DNA of 36,282 nt from Spirogloea muscicola (taxonomy: Eukaryota > Streptophyta > Zygnematophyceae > Spirogloeales > Spirogloeaceae). Under the pieces are notes generated by a model. The model did not search any database and had not been told where the DNA came from. It saw nothing but the letters and a program-made list of their open reading frames with translations. The stretch lies in assembly GCA_009602725.1 (NCBI GenBank), contig WELB01000080.1:433509-469790 (forward strand), in the 5' to 3' direction. Positions 25,531 to 36,282 of this stretch are shown here, piece after piece. The position numbers and the translations under genes are program-made. Each line of letters begins with the position of its first letter. Positions within the stretch are counted from its first letter, which is position 1.

Positions 25531-27924
25531 GTGCAACTGGTGAGGATACAGCTGCGGGTGCCCGAATACGGATGGACGACTCAGAAAGTGTTCCACCTCC
25601 TCAACTTCATCGTTAATGCCGGTGAGGCTCAGGCGTGAGCCTAACCAAAGTCTGGCTGCGCTCTCGTGCCGCCATGGAGCCTGTGCTGACCCCAGGGCTC
25701 TCTCAACGACCCGCCGGTTTTGGATGTCTTCTGATGTTGCGTCCTGTGGGACAGTGCGGGCGGCGGTGTTTGTCTTCCGGCGGGAGGTGCAAGACCTCAA
25801 GCCGCATGTGAGCACAGCCGCACCTCTCGCCCTGCGTGCTCAGGAAGGCCGAGCCACTGGGTGGCTCATAAGGACATGGCCGACTTGTCATTCCTCTTGC
25901 CAGTCACCCATCAATCAAGATGTCTCGGGAACCTTGGCCAGCATCTCCTTCCTTGCATGAGATGCCTACTGTAGCACGGGCAAGGACATTTTGTGTATCA
26001 GGGCAAACTGGAACCTCAGCGAGCAGCATGGTGAAGAACTCCTCGTGATGGTTGGGTCTGTCCATCTGTACATGCGCAGGTTGCTGCAGCTATCCTGCTC
26101 GACTTACCAGGAATACTGTTCTTCACCACGTACACCCTCCTAGTCCTGTTCTGGGCTGAGATTTTCCACCAGGTTGGATACCTCACCTATCCCTCCTGCA
26201 AGGGAAGTGCATAAGATGAGCCCTCTCTGCTGCTTCTGCCTGCAGTCGAAGTACTATCAGATGTCTTGCTTGCATGGAGGCTGATGTGTTGGCATTCAGT
26301 GTGCCGGACCTATGTCCTTCTTTCCCCTGTCGTCAAGGGAGAGCACTCCTGTACAGCTAAATCCACTTTGGCTTTGACAGGCCCGCAGTTTGCCAACGGA
26401 GAGTTTACGGCCAACTTTCCTCATAACAAATGCAGCTATATATGTCATTCAGGTCTGAGAATTATATACTTGCAGCCACTGGGTTATAGATCTTACGACT
26501 GAATGCCAATATGCCATACATCCTCTTTGGTAGTCCAACGAAGGTCACTTCATGGGCGAAGACATGGGTGTGTCACAGTTTCTTGACATCTGCTGTGCAC
26601 TCACAATATCCTTGAAAGTTTGACCACAGTCATCCTAATGAGGGCCAGCCTGGGTGCTTTCACTGTGATATTAGGCTGGCATTTGGATGTACATGTGGAT
26701 GAGGCCAGAGCACTATGGCTTAGTTGATGTATTCTCAAAGTTCTTCTTTGCAGGTTAAATGACAGAAGCTTGTGTGAAACTGGTTCTGACACAGATGCGT
26801 AGTTGTGACACACCATAGATTCTGTACACGTACACGCTTATGACAGATGCCCTTGCTTGAGCAAGAGATAATTACAGTCTGAAAATTATGGTGGCATTGC
26901 CACTGCCAAAGGCTAATTGACTTCTTGATCTACGAATTGATGTCCCTGCAGGACTCTCGCTAATTGCAGCTGCTGGCTTCTTGCTATATGGCGGAAGGTG
27001 AGGGGAACTTGGGTTTGGAGGTTTTCCATTATAGCCTCTGCAAGCTGCACTAGATTTCTTGGACCGGTTTACTTTCACCACTTTGCAATTGAAAAACTGC
27101 TGCAACTTGTGTAAATCTTTGGCCAGGTTGTTCCTGATGTTGCGGCGCTTCCCAATCGAGTCAAAGGGCCGTCGGAAGAAGCTGCATGAGGTGATGATGT
27201 ACAATTGTTGACTTGTTGTAGTGAAGACTTCTTGCATTGATGCAAGTGATCTGAAGTTGCAGTTGATAGTCTGTCCAATTAGACTGGATGAATACTACTA
27301 CTCCCGTATTCTCATACTATTTTCATACTATCTCCAATGTGACTAAATGTAGATGTTGGTGATGGCAGGTCGGCTGTGTCACGGCAGTCTGCTTCACGTG
27401 CTTCACAATCAGGGCTGTCATGGTGGGCCGCCGGACTGTTTCTCTCCCACTTGCTCCTCATGGCTCCTCATCTACATGCAAGAGTTGATCCAAGAAATAA
27501 CCCTTGATATTACAATCAGCGGTCCTACTACTTTAGGCATTGTACAAATTGCTTGGCTGAGGGTTGCGGCGGCTGCGTGCCCAGCTATGAAGCCTGCCAT
27601 TGATGTTGTGGCAAGAATCCTTGACAGATGGCAATCTCCGCGCTGAATGAGAGCGCGGACCTTGATGTGCTTGACCATCCAGTACTGAACGCCGTCTACT
27701 ATACGGTGAGAGCAAGCAGTCTGAGCATGTTATGGAGTGAGCTATAGAGGTACAATTGCATCTTGTGTTGTCCTTGTGACCTGGTATACTGGTAGGTCAT
27801 GTGACATGACACTTGCAACATGCTGTCACAGCTGGTGGAGCTTGTTCCTTCTGCGCTTGTGCTCTACATCCTGCGCAAGCTTCCGCCGAAGAGGATGACT
27901 GGGCAGTACCATGCCATCCGCTAG
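25531..27924 (+). CDS. TOM1/THH1-family seven-helix membrane protein (N-terminus unresolved)
   Basis: Member of the plant TOM1/TOM3/THH1 family of multi-pass membrane proteins, located in Arabidopsis on the vacuolar membrane and named after plant mutants with altered tobamovirus growth; the ordinary cell role is poorly known. Ten exons: 25531-25621, 25755-25807, 26080-26172, 26381-26452, 26675-26753, 26952-26997, 27127-27190, 27369-27422, 27628-27705, 27832-27924. They join in phase to 240 residues ending in TAG. Family blocks: [94 protein letters not shown] followed by [45 protein letters not shown] and [20 protein letters not shown]. Family proteins are about 290 residues, so roughly 50 N-terminal residues (first helix) lie upstream near the N at 25138. 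Convergent with SECA2. Confidence 0.92.
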
Positions 27925-28147
27925 GCAGGCTGTCGTTGCTTTCTTTTGCTAGGCAGGCTGTCATCGATTTCATTTCACATGCTGTACAAAGTCTGGGCGA
28001 CTCATCACCCTGTCGCACTGCAGTCAGCTCTGGACCGGGGTTCTACTCCTGAGCTTGACTATAGGCGCAATACCTCTTTCTCAAATGGCGATGCTCTGAG
28101 TGTTGGAGGACAACACACTTGTGCGCAGTACATACCTGTGAAATCCT

Positions 28148-28152
28148 TGTAA
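28148..28152 (+). terminator. TGTAA poly(A)-type signal, TOM1-family gene
   Basis: A plus-strand TGTAA lies 224 bp after the TAG. TGTAA is the usual poly(A) signal of chlorophyte algae. It is a single five-base match, so support is weak. Confidence 0.35.
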
Positions 28153-28366
28153 ACAATCATGCAGCTTGTCCAAGAGCACTTGCCCACAGCACATTAGATT
28201 TGGCAGATGGGAGGAGCTGCAACTAACACAGACTTCTTATATGTGCAGTTGCCTTTCATTGTGAAGCTGTGCATGTGTGTAGCTATTTGTCAACAATTAT
28301 CCAGTTTGTAGGTAACATGTGCTAAATCAATGTACAAGGAGAACATAGCTTGCTAGAGTACCACCC

Positions 28367-28371
28367 TTACA
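28367..28371 (-). terminator. TGTAA poly(A)-type signal, SECA2
   Basis: A minus-strand TGTAA (ttaca on plus) lies 58 bp after the SECA2 stop, a plausible distance for a chlorophyte poly(A) signal. Confidence 0.4.
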
Positions 28372-28428
28372 TAGATTGTATTGTGATTAAGCGTTTAGGG
28401 TTTAAAATGACGACGATTTAAAAGTCCA

Positions 28429-31400
28429 TCACTGCCATAAGTTGATGGCAGGAGCTTGTAGCAGCCACTCAACAGCTCGCCTTTTTGAGCTGGCTAGCAT
28501 TGCAATGAACAAGCGGGTCCCATCTATCCTGTATTCGTCCAGAGCGTTCAAGTGACCGAAGCTCCTCACGCTCACCTGCAAGCAGGGAAGGGCCTCAATT
28601 CTGCGCTATTCACCTTACCACACAAGCGCTTGCGAGCTATAATAGTGGCAGCCTGTACAATCTCTATCTTTATTCATAGTTGCAAACAAGCACTATGATA
28701 GTGGCAGTCTGTACAATCTCTATCTTTATTTGTAGTTGCAACAAGCACACAAGGCCTTTCTATAGCGTACCCAAAACCTGACCGCCAATGCCAAAGATGG
28801 TACTTACTGCAGACCGAAGGCGAGCCATGCTACTCAGGTGTTGTTTCCAGTGGCGGTCAATGGCTGCAATGACCAGCTGTTGCTGCACCCAGGACAAGAC
28901 AACCTCAGTCCCTCCAATCCAACCACCTCAAGGAAGTACTATATAGTAATATAAGAGTGACAGTGGGAATACAATCACAGACTACCTCTTGCTCATCGAT
29001 CCAAGTATGAGATCTGCCAGTGAGCCTAGAGTGATACGCGCCAACTAACAGATCTCCAAGGTATTTGCAGAGGGCCAAAACTATGGAGGCATGCTTGCCA
29101 CTCCTGCCAGAATGACCATCTGCAATCAGTACTCTGCATTGCCTAATGGACAACCGAGGCAATCAGATATCTAACAAAATCATGTAAATATTCCACTAAA
29201 AGAGGGCTGCAGACTGAGCAAGCTCCATGCAAGGTTGCTAAGGCGTGTTGCTGCACTCTGGTTGTCTCAGTCTCAAGCTATCATGTGTGAATCCAACAGA
29301 AATGGTTGCAAGCAGTGGAGCAGTACACATCCTTAGGCAAGGTGAAAAAATGCTGAGCAGCCCTTCAACTACTGAAGTACATTCTAAGGCATGAAGAAGC
29401 ATGCAGTACAGCAATCAAGACATTTAGCAAAGGTGCAGAGCGCCTTCACTGCTTGAATGTACACTAAAGCCAAGGCAGTGTAGACTCTCACATAGCTCCA
29501 GACGAAGTGATGTGCCCCCAACGTCGAGCTTCGTGAGTATCCATTCCAGATGTTGATTTGGGAGGAGAAGGCAGGCCGTATGTTGACAAACTAGGTCCGG
29601 CTGTCTTGCTGTGGGCATGTCTTTGTTCTCTATCATACCTTCCCAAGGCAGAAATGACATCATCGGAGCTGACACCTGCCAGTATATCTGCACCTGGACA
29701 GCACTATGGCCTTCAGTCTTGAAGCTAGCTAGCTGAACGAGCAAAGAGAGATAGTGGGCCTCAGAAACAGGGGGCCTTGGAATGATCAAGTAACTCATTA
29801 GCAAGCTTGAGCTTAAGCTAAGGACAATGAGGAACATACCAGGTGCCTGCTGAGCTGCATCACTCTCCTGACTTCCTGCTGCCAGTCCGCCTGTCCAAAG
29901 CAGGTCCTCGAGTTGGGCGAGGAGCTCATCCACATCCCATACGCTGGGTGTCTGCATCCAAAATGCCAGACCCTCCTTGTTGGAGGTGCTACGCACGATC
30001 AACTTGCAGTACGGTGAGCAAATGTCAAGAAAATCTAAGTTGAGCAAGGAAAGGGTCTTGAGCACAGCTGCAGTGTGCCATGGCAAGGACCCACTGACTT
30101 CTTCTGGATTGACGACGCTCAAGACTATGTCGTCAACCACTTCCTGCATAAAGCTGGACAGATAATAACAACAACAACAACAACAAGGCAAAAATGTGTG
30201 AATAATGCTTCTGACTGTCTCATGCATTAGACATGACATTCACAAGACAGTCTAACAATGGGTGACATGATGAGCCCGATATGAGATTTTGCAGAGAAAT
30301 GCCTCCAGGCAATGGAGTACATTGGCTTGTGGACCATGACCAGCTGAAGTGGGTTAAAGGGCACCCACATTAGAATGCTTCCGTGCCTCTCTGTGCTCGT
30401 CTCCAGCAACAGCGACTGCCTCAATCTGTATATATGCTGCCGTTGGACCTGAACCGAAGGCTTCTACTCATATCAAGCCTAGGCACCAGACGCCAAGTCT
30501 GTTATTAGCATGCTTTGAGAAGTCCTGGTCTTGGGAGTGCATGCCACGGGCCAGTGAGCCACAAGCATGAGGCCTCATACCTCAAGTACAGAGTCGTATT
30601 CCATGAGGTTCTTTCTAAGAGCAAAGCTGTGCTGCTCCACTGACTTCTGGAGGCCATAGATCTGGAGCACCATCGCAAGCCCAAGTGCTCAGTAAGAGCA
30701 CATGTCTCTTCAAAAGGGAAACCTGCAGAAAGAGATGAAGCACATCTCCTTCACTCGAAGTTTGTCTGGTGTCTACATCGAGAAAATGCAGTAAGGATGA
30801 CCCACTTGTCGAGTCACAGTAGAAGATTCAATGGGCTGATCCTCATCAATGCCCTGCATCAACATGTCAAGAAGTGGAGCAACTTGGTCTGCTCCATACT
30901 CCTGCATAAGTCGTCCTTCAGACTGCACCATGCTCAAAGAGTGACAGTCAAGCACTAGCAGGCCAGCAAGTTGTGCAGGCGGAATGAGAGGACAGCACTG
31001 TTGGTGCCAATGAATGTCTTCGCTGACCTGAGCATGAAGCGGGTGGAGCCTGGGTCACCTTGCCTTCCAGCTCTACCCGAAGCTGCCCACAGAAGCTCTC
31101 AAACCAATCAGGCATACATATTAATGGCCATAGCTAAGCTTGTCGCCCCAAGTGACCAATCACTAGACTTGTCAGAAAGGCTCACTTGGTTGTCAATCCT
31201 CCGTGAGTCGTGCAGTGCTGTGCCAATAACGTGCAGGCCTCCCAGACGCTTCACGTGATCGCCTTCCAGCTGACATTGCTGCCTGCACTCCTCCAGGACA
31301 GCCACATAGGCTGCAGAAGTAGCTGAGCGCAAGTGCGCTGTGTTCGAGCTTACATCCTCCAGGCCATTTTCCACTCTGCCTTCACGCATGACATCCTTGA

Positions 31401-34400
31401 GAAGCAATCTGACCTCCTTCGCAACCTCGCTCGTACTTGCGGGCATCTGGGAAGCTGCAACCAGCTTGAGTAAGAAATGGCCTCACGCGCTAATTCAGCA
31501 ATATTATAGCAGACTTCAGAAGTCGCAGGGAGACGGAGTCTCAGTAGCTCACCAAGAGCTCTTGACAATGCTTGAGCTCGATACAGTTTCCCCTGCGCTG
31601 TTGGAGATAAGCGGATGGAAGTGGAGGCCTGAGAGCAAGCAACAAAGAACATATCAGGTGAGCTGGGCTTCACTTTTGTTGTAGAGTACGTCTGTCCCTG
31701 AAAGCCTTGCTACACAACAAACGGTGCATTATGAACCAGCTTGACTTTGCATCGTGCACAATCACAAGGACATAACCCAAAACCCTGAACCCCAGAACCG
31801 TCTTCACGCAGTGCTCTCTGTACCTTTGTATTGAAGGCAGCCCCATTGGTTCCAGGCTCGTGAGCACTAAAGGCTTGCAAGACCTCGGATTCCACCAGAC
31901 TCCGGGCCATCATCTGGAAGAACATGTCAAGTCAGCTAAGAATTGGAGGTACCAGGCAAATTAACAGCAATGGAGGGTGCCAATAGCTTGTCTGCGGGGT
32001 TGGGTTGTCCTTACCTGAGGGTTGCCGCCAAGGATGATGTCGGTGCCACGCCCAGCCATATTGGTAGCAATCGTAATGGCCCCCAGCCTCCCTGCCTGGG
32101 CAACAATCTCCGCCTCTCTGGCTACATGCTGCAGGTGTTGGCATCACCCATCAGAAAGGCAGCTCCACACTAACGCAGACATATCAGGTCGTGTCTCACA
32201 GTGATGTAGCAACTCCTTACGTGTACTTTCATGATTGCTACTTTGCAATTATGTTGCCTTTTCGGATTGACAGACCTGTGGCCGAGCGTTAAGCAGGTTG
32301 TGGGGCACTCCGTGGAGTAGCCACGACAATTGTTCTGACTCTTCCACGCTGGCACAGAAGCACAGTAGTGCCACTGTCAGATACTTCAGCCAAGATATCA
32401 CCAAAGGCCACTGCATGATGTTACTGGTCGATTCAGACCATTGATTGCATGTCCGTACCTGGTCGTTCCAACCAGCACGGGTCGTCCTTCCTGGTGCATG
32501 TCCAGAATCTCCTGCCTTACCATGCGCCATTTCGCTTCTGAAGTCTGCACACTTCGTGGCACAGCGAGCTTCAGAACTTTCACCAGGACACTTACTCAGT
32601 GATGCATTCACCTGCTCCATGACCGTGAAGAAGACAGACTGTGGCTCAAGAGGCTACCCTGTAGAGCTGCATTGGAAGGTCAACCCGGATGTTGGGCAGG
32701 TTTGTTGGCACTTCCACCACTGGCATGCGAAACACCTTCATCAGCTCAGCCTCCTGTGCAACACATCCAAGTTGCCCCTGTTTCATATGAGTCTGTCGCG
32801 ATATTATCTTCCACACCAGCACAGGTCATAGGCTCTGCCCATTTTGCCCATTCAGGTGAATGAGCAGGTGTCAAAAATTGGCCCCATCCAGGTGAATGGG
32901 CAGGTGTTGATAACCTTCATCCCTCTCTAGGAGAGATTGTTACAGAAAGCAAAAGGGTTACAATGTGTTGCACAGAGGTTATTGAGTTGAGCAGTGCCAG
33001 TAAGCACCTACTTCCGTCTTTGCTGTGCCCGTCATCCCAGAGAGCTTCTTGTAGAGCTTGAAGAAAGACTGGTAAGTGATCTGTGCTATTGTCTCCGAGT
33101 TGGGCTGCATGGCGAATGCAATCGTGTACTTAAGATTGAAAAACTTGCTCGTCTCCACAAGGATGATGGCTGGATATGCAATGTGAAAATGAGATCCTTA
33201 ACCCTGAGCCCACACTTTGATGAAACAGCCAACATAGTTTCAGCCATGGATACTTGCACCTAAAGCCTGGTATGCTTGCTAAGCTCACCGAAATTGGGAC
33301 GGACTCTTTGGCCTCCACAGCGTGGTGGACACCCTCAGACCAGCGCCGACTCTCCATCACCCGCCCAGTAAACTGCACCACGTTAAAATGTTGCAGATCA
33401 ATACGGGCAGCATAAGCAGCCTGGCTACGCCCCTCCGCTGGCCATGTGTGGCCACTTCTGAGCCAAGCAAGGAGCATGATGCTGACCTCATCCACAATCT
33501 GCACGTGCTGCTGGTCCTTGACAATGTACTGTACATCCCTTAAGTAGAACTCCTTGGCCTTCAGAGCTGTGAGCACAAACCTGCTCCACAGAGTACTTAA
33601 ATTGCAGATTGCATTTTCATGCAAGGATCGCAATTCAAGGAAAGTACAAATGCCACTCCCTTTCGATCAAGACCAGAGCTGATGTACATACAGAACATTC
33701 CCAGCTGGAAAAAGGAAATAGCCTCACCGCGCCAAGGGTTCAGATTCATCCCAGAGGTCCTCAATATCAAGGGCATACTCGGCACGCTCAACACCCCGCT
33801 CTGTGAGTTCCACGCTCTTGTCCTTCATGTCAACCTTGTAGTCCTGCAAGCCATGTATACCATGACCAATGTGGAGAAAGGAAGTCCGGACTTCACAGGC
33901 AAGAAAGCTGGAGGCAAGAAGTCAGTTGGACTAGCACATGAGTACTTACACAATAGCTGAGGGCGTGGTCCTCCTCGGTGGAGTTTACGGGGCATGCTTC
34001 TAGAGCATAAGCCACATTTGCAGCAATTGGGTATTTCCAAGAGTCCAAGTCCGACTGCCAACTCGCGACCAATCACAAGGAGCACTTAGGATGGCCATCC
34101 AGCTGCCAGGACAGTGGAAAACTTCAAGCTGTCAGAATGATGCCATTCCTTACAAGCTTGTCTAAGGTGCTGACCTGCGAGCTGATTAGTAGTGGGTTGC
34201 GGCCCTCATCGATGAGCACGGAGTCCACCTCGTCCACAATGGCATAGTAAAAAGGTTCCGGCCTTGGCTAGCACAAGCTCACAAGACAATACTTGAGTAG
34301 CAGCACGTGCCATGCTCAGGAGACAGCTAGCTTGCATGGCCAACCCAAGCAAGTTGCAAGTGATTGCAGACGGCATGAGTCCAGCCGGAAAACGGGCGCA

Positions 34401-36282
34401 ACCTTCAACTCCAGTTTCTATCTATCTATCTAATGCCCAAACTTGCACCCCGAGGTCAGACTCAAGTCCTGAGATAACAGAAAATCAACCCCCTCTCTCA
34501 CCAGCGCATGACAAGGTCGGAGGGTCGCTGGGCTGTGTGGTCACGTAGATAGTCGAACCCCAGCTCCTGCAAGAGTCGAGCCCTCGACAGGCTGGTCAAT
34601 TCTTGGCCACTGAGGATTTGTATAAGGAATGCGAGAAGACGGCGACCCGGTCACTCACGGTGTTGTTGGCATATGTAATGTCGCTCATGTACGCCCGCCG
34701 CTTGTGGGCGATGCTCACGCCACTCTGGCCAAGAGATTGGCAGGAGGTGGGGCAACATCAGTAGCAGACAAGGGGAAGGCTGCGGGCCAGAGTCAAGCGT
34801 GAGAGACCATGCAAAGTTTCAATCTCGTTCTGCTCGACCTGAACAAGGCCAACCGAGAGGCCTAGGAACCGATGGATGCGGCCCATCCACTCTGCGTCGC
34901 GGTGCGCAAGGTAGTCGTTCACCGTCACCACTGGAAGAGAGAGTGCAGTGCAGGCGAAGAGACTGTGATTCTGTGTCTTGAAAGTCCAGGCCTTCATGTA
35001 AGCCAATCGCCTAACCAAGCCCTAAACCTCATTATCTCTTCTCCACTGCTTCAAGGGCAGCTGGCTCCAGAAAATTAGACATGTCACTCACCATGAACTC
35101 CTCGGCCAAGAAGAGCAATCAAGTAGGCTGCACAGCACATGCTGTGACGTTCAGGCTTCAACAGCCGGTACCGCCAGCAGGGGACAGCCTCTAACGCCTA
35201 AGGTCAACGAGGAACTTTGCTGTTGACAACTTTGTAGTGGACACACAGTAGTTGGCATCAGAAAAACATGCCACTAGCTGACAACTAGCTGGCAGCATAC
35301 GAGCTGGTTGTATACGTTGGGCTTGGTGGAGGCAGCACAGCAGATCAAGGAGGGCCAATGGGCTTGCCTGCAAGGGTGGAGACCAGCGTCTTGCCCTCGC
35401 CGGTCTTCATCTCGGCCACTGCGCTGGCATGTAGTACTGCCCCGCCAATGATCTGCAACTCCAAGCCATCAGATGCTGCTGAGTTGTGTGGTTGGTCAAT
35501 CACGCTCGACCAAGTTCTCCACCAGCTCGTCGTCATCGCAGGCAACAGCCAAAAGGCCCACTGAAGCTGGAACCAAGAGAGAGACTAGACTGCTACACTG
35601 AAAACCTTGAGGCCTGTGCAGATACCCGGCCTAGTAAGGAGACAGGAGTTGCAGGAGTGTGCACCTGCACGTCAAAATGACGCATGCCAAGCGTCCGCTT
35701 GGAAGCCTCACGCACCACAGCAAAGGCCTCTGTGCCAATGACAGCGCCACTGTGCACCTCAGATAGCACTCTAGCGGAAGGGGACTCTGCTCTGACAGAA
35801 GTTCGAGCACAACGAATGTCCTACATTCACTGCAGAGCACTGACATCCAGACCCCTAAGGTCCAAACTCCAAAACCAAAGAGTTGGAGTTTAAGCGGCAC
35901 CGGCTTGGATGTCCTCCAGCGTCTCGCCAGCGGCCATCCTCGCGCGGAACTCGTCCGTCTTGCCGCGCAGCTGCCCGTTGCGCAAGCAGCCGCTCGGCGC
36001 GTGAGCAGCCTGCGAGCGCGAGCATTCAGCAATCGTGGCAAGGGGGCCGGCCGCCGAGGCTGCCCGGCGGCTGACCTGGGCGTCGGAGAGCGCCTCGGTG
36101 TAGGGCTCGAGGGCGTTGACGGCGGCGACGAGTTCGCGGTAGCCGCGCACCACCCAGTGGTTGAGCCTCGCCGCGCCGCCGCCGTGCTGCAGCACCTCGC
36201 CCACCACCTCCTGCGCCCGCCGGCGCACCACGCGTTGAGGCCCAGGACGTGGGCCGCTCGAGCGCTGCGCCGCCGCCGCGCC
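28429..36282 (-). CDS. SECA2: Protein translocase ATPase SECA2, plastid second Sec system (5' end off window)
   Basis: ATP-driven motor of the second plastid Sec pathway, which in Arabidopsis works with SCY2/SECE2 at the inner envelope. I assign 29 minus-strand exons, from 36282-36076 and 35970-35901 down to 28903-28808 and 28575-28429; all but one join in phase, for about 1,034 residues to TGA. Motifs by visible residue: [15 protein letters not shown] (exon 1), Walker A MKTGEGKT (~129), [38 protein letters not shown], Walker [19 protein letters not shown] (~238), [82 protein letters not shown] (~525) and [18 protein letters not shown]. The ~150-residue insert between the last two and the end [20 protein letters not shown] are SECA2-like rather than SECA1-like. 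Oddities: exon 31082-31028 lacks one G in the [12 protein letters not shown] motif; the intron after 35368 has a GC donor (CAG|GCAAGC); and the transit peptide lies beyond the window. Confidence 0.95.

Larger units (their letters stand above)
27925..28428. other. Convergent spacer between TOM1-family gene and SECA2
   Basis: The 3' regions of both genes. An imperfect direct repeat of 'ctaggcaggctgtc' lies at 27921-27962, directly after the TOM1-family stop. No gene seen. Confidence 0.5.

Noticed and set aside
26244-26270. Possible extra TOM1-family exon (SKYYQM after tgcctgcag)
   Set aside because: The neighbouring exons already join in phase at the family-typical FHQ-ARSLPT boundary, so this exon is not needed.
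29424-29839. Continuation of the SECA2 exon 30153-29840 to the stop at 29424
   Set aside because: The added peptide has no SecA resemblance, whereas splicing at 29840 to 29119 is in phase and leads into the family segment [11 protein letters not shown].

Overview
The window looks like nuclear DNA of a green alga, most likely a trebouxiophyte-type chlorophyte. Genes are dense and rich in short GT-AG introns. Coding exons are GC-rich with runs of CCG/GCC codons. TGTAA poly(A)-type signals follow some genes, and the proteins (SECA2, a TOM1/THH1-family protein, an algal/plant MFS family, complex I 75 kDa subunit) match plant-lineage families. Four single N characters (6168, 10933, 16332, 25138) sit in repetitive or GC-rich sequence and mark unresolved assembly joins. 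The organism call is inference from family resemblance and gene structure.

Layout, left to right. (1) 1-5660: an inverted duplication of a major facilitator gene. The left copy (+) lacks its first exon and is broken by a frameshift and stop codons. The right copy (-) is more complete but also damaged, and its first intron holds a ~400 bp (GT)n tract. The arms continue past the gene ends into the spacer. (2) 6.8-10.7 kb: a gene-poor block of interspersed repeats with a GGGCTGGC...GCCAGCCC hairpin core, around a 5'-truncated non-LTR retrotransposon fragment. The repeats are probably 3' tails of that element. (3) 10.9-14.5 kb (+): NDUFS1, the complex I 75 kDa subunit, 9 exons. (4) 15.07-16.33 kb (-): adenylate kinase 6 (AK6/Fap7 type), 3 exons, one GC-AG intron. 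(5) 16.4-19.5 kb (+): EIPR1/TSSC1 WD40 protein, 10 exons, divergent from AK6. Both genes carry telo-box-like AACCCTAA sequences in their first introns. (6) 20.6-25.0 kb (-): an unrecognised ~1,445-residue single-pass membrane protein with a very long polyampholytic, Pro-rich and sequon-rich tail. (7) 25.5-27.9 kb (+): a TOM1/THH1-family seven-helix membrane protein, 10 exons assigned. (8) 28.4 kb to the right edge (-): SECA2, the ATPase of the second plastid Sec system, 29 exons assigned, 5' end off the window.

The genes alternate strictly in strand (+ - + - + - + -), so every spacer is either convergent or divergent. I see no functional cluster: the genes serve respiration, ribosome assembly/nucleotide metabolism, endosomal traffic and plastid protein export. 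All coordinates, exon joins and reading frames were worked out by hand from the sequence. Family names rest on remembered motif and sequence patterns, not on a database search.
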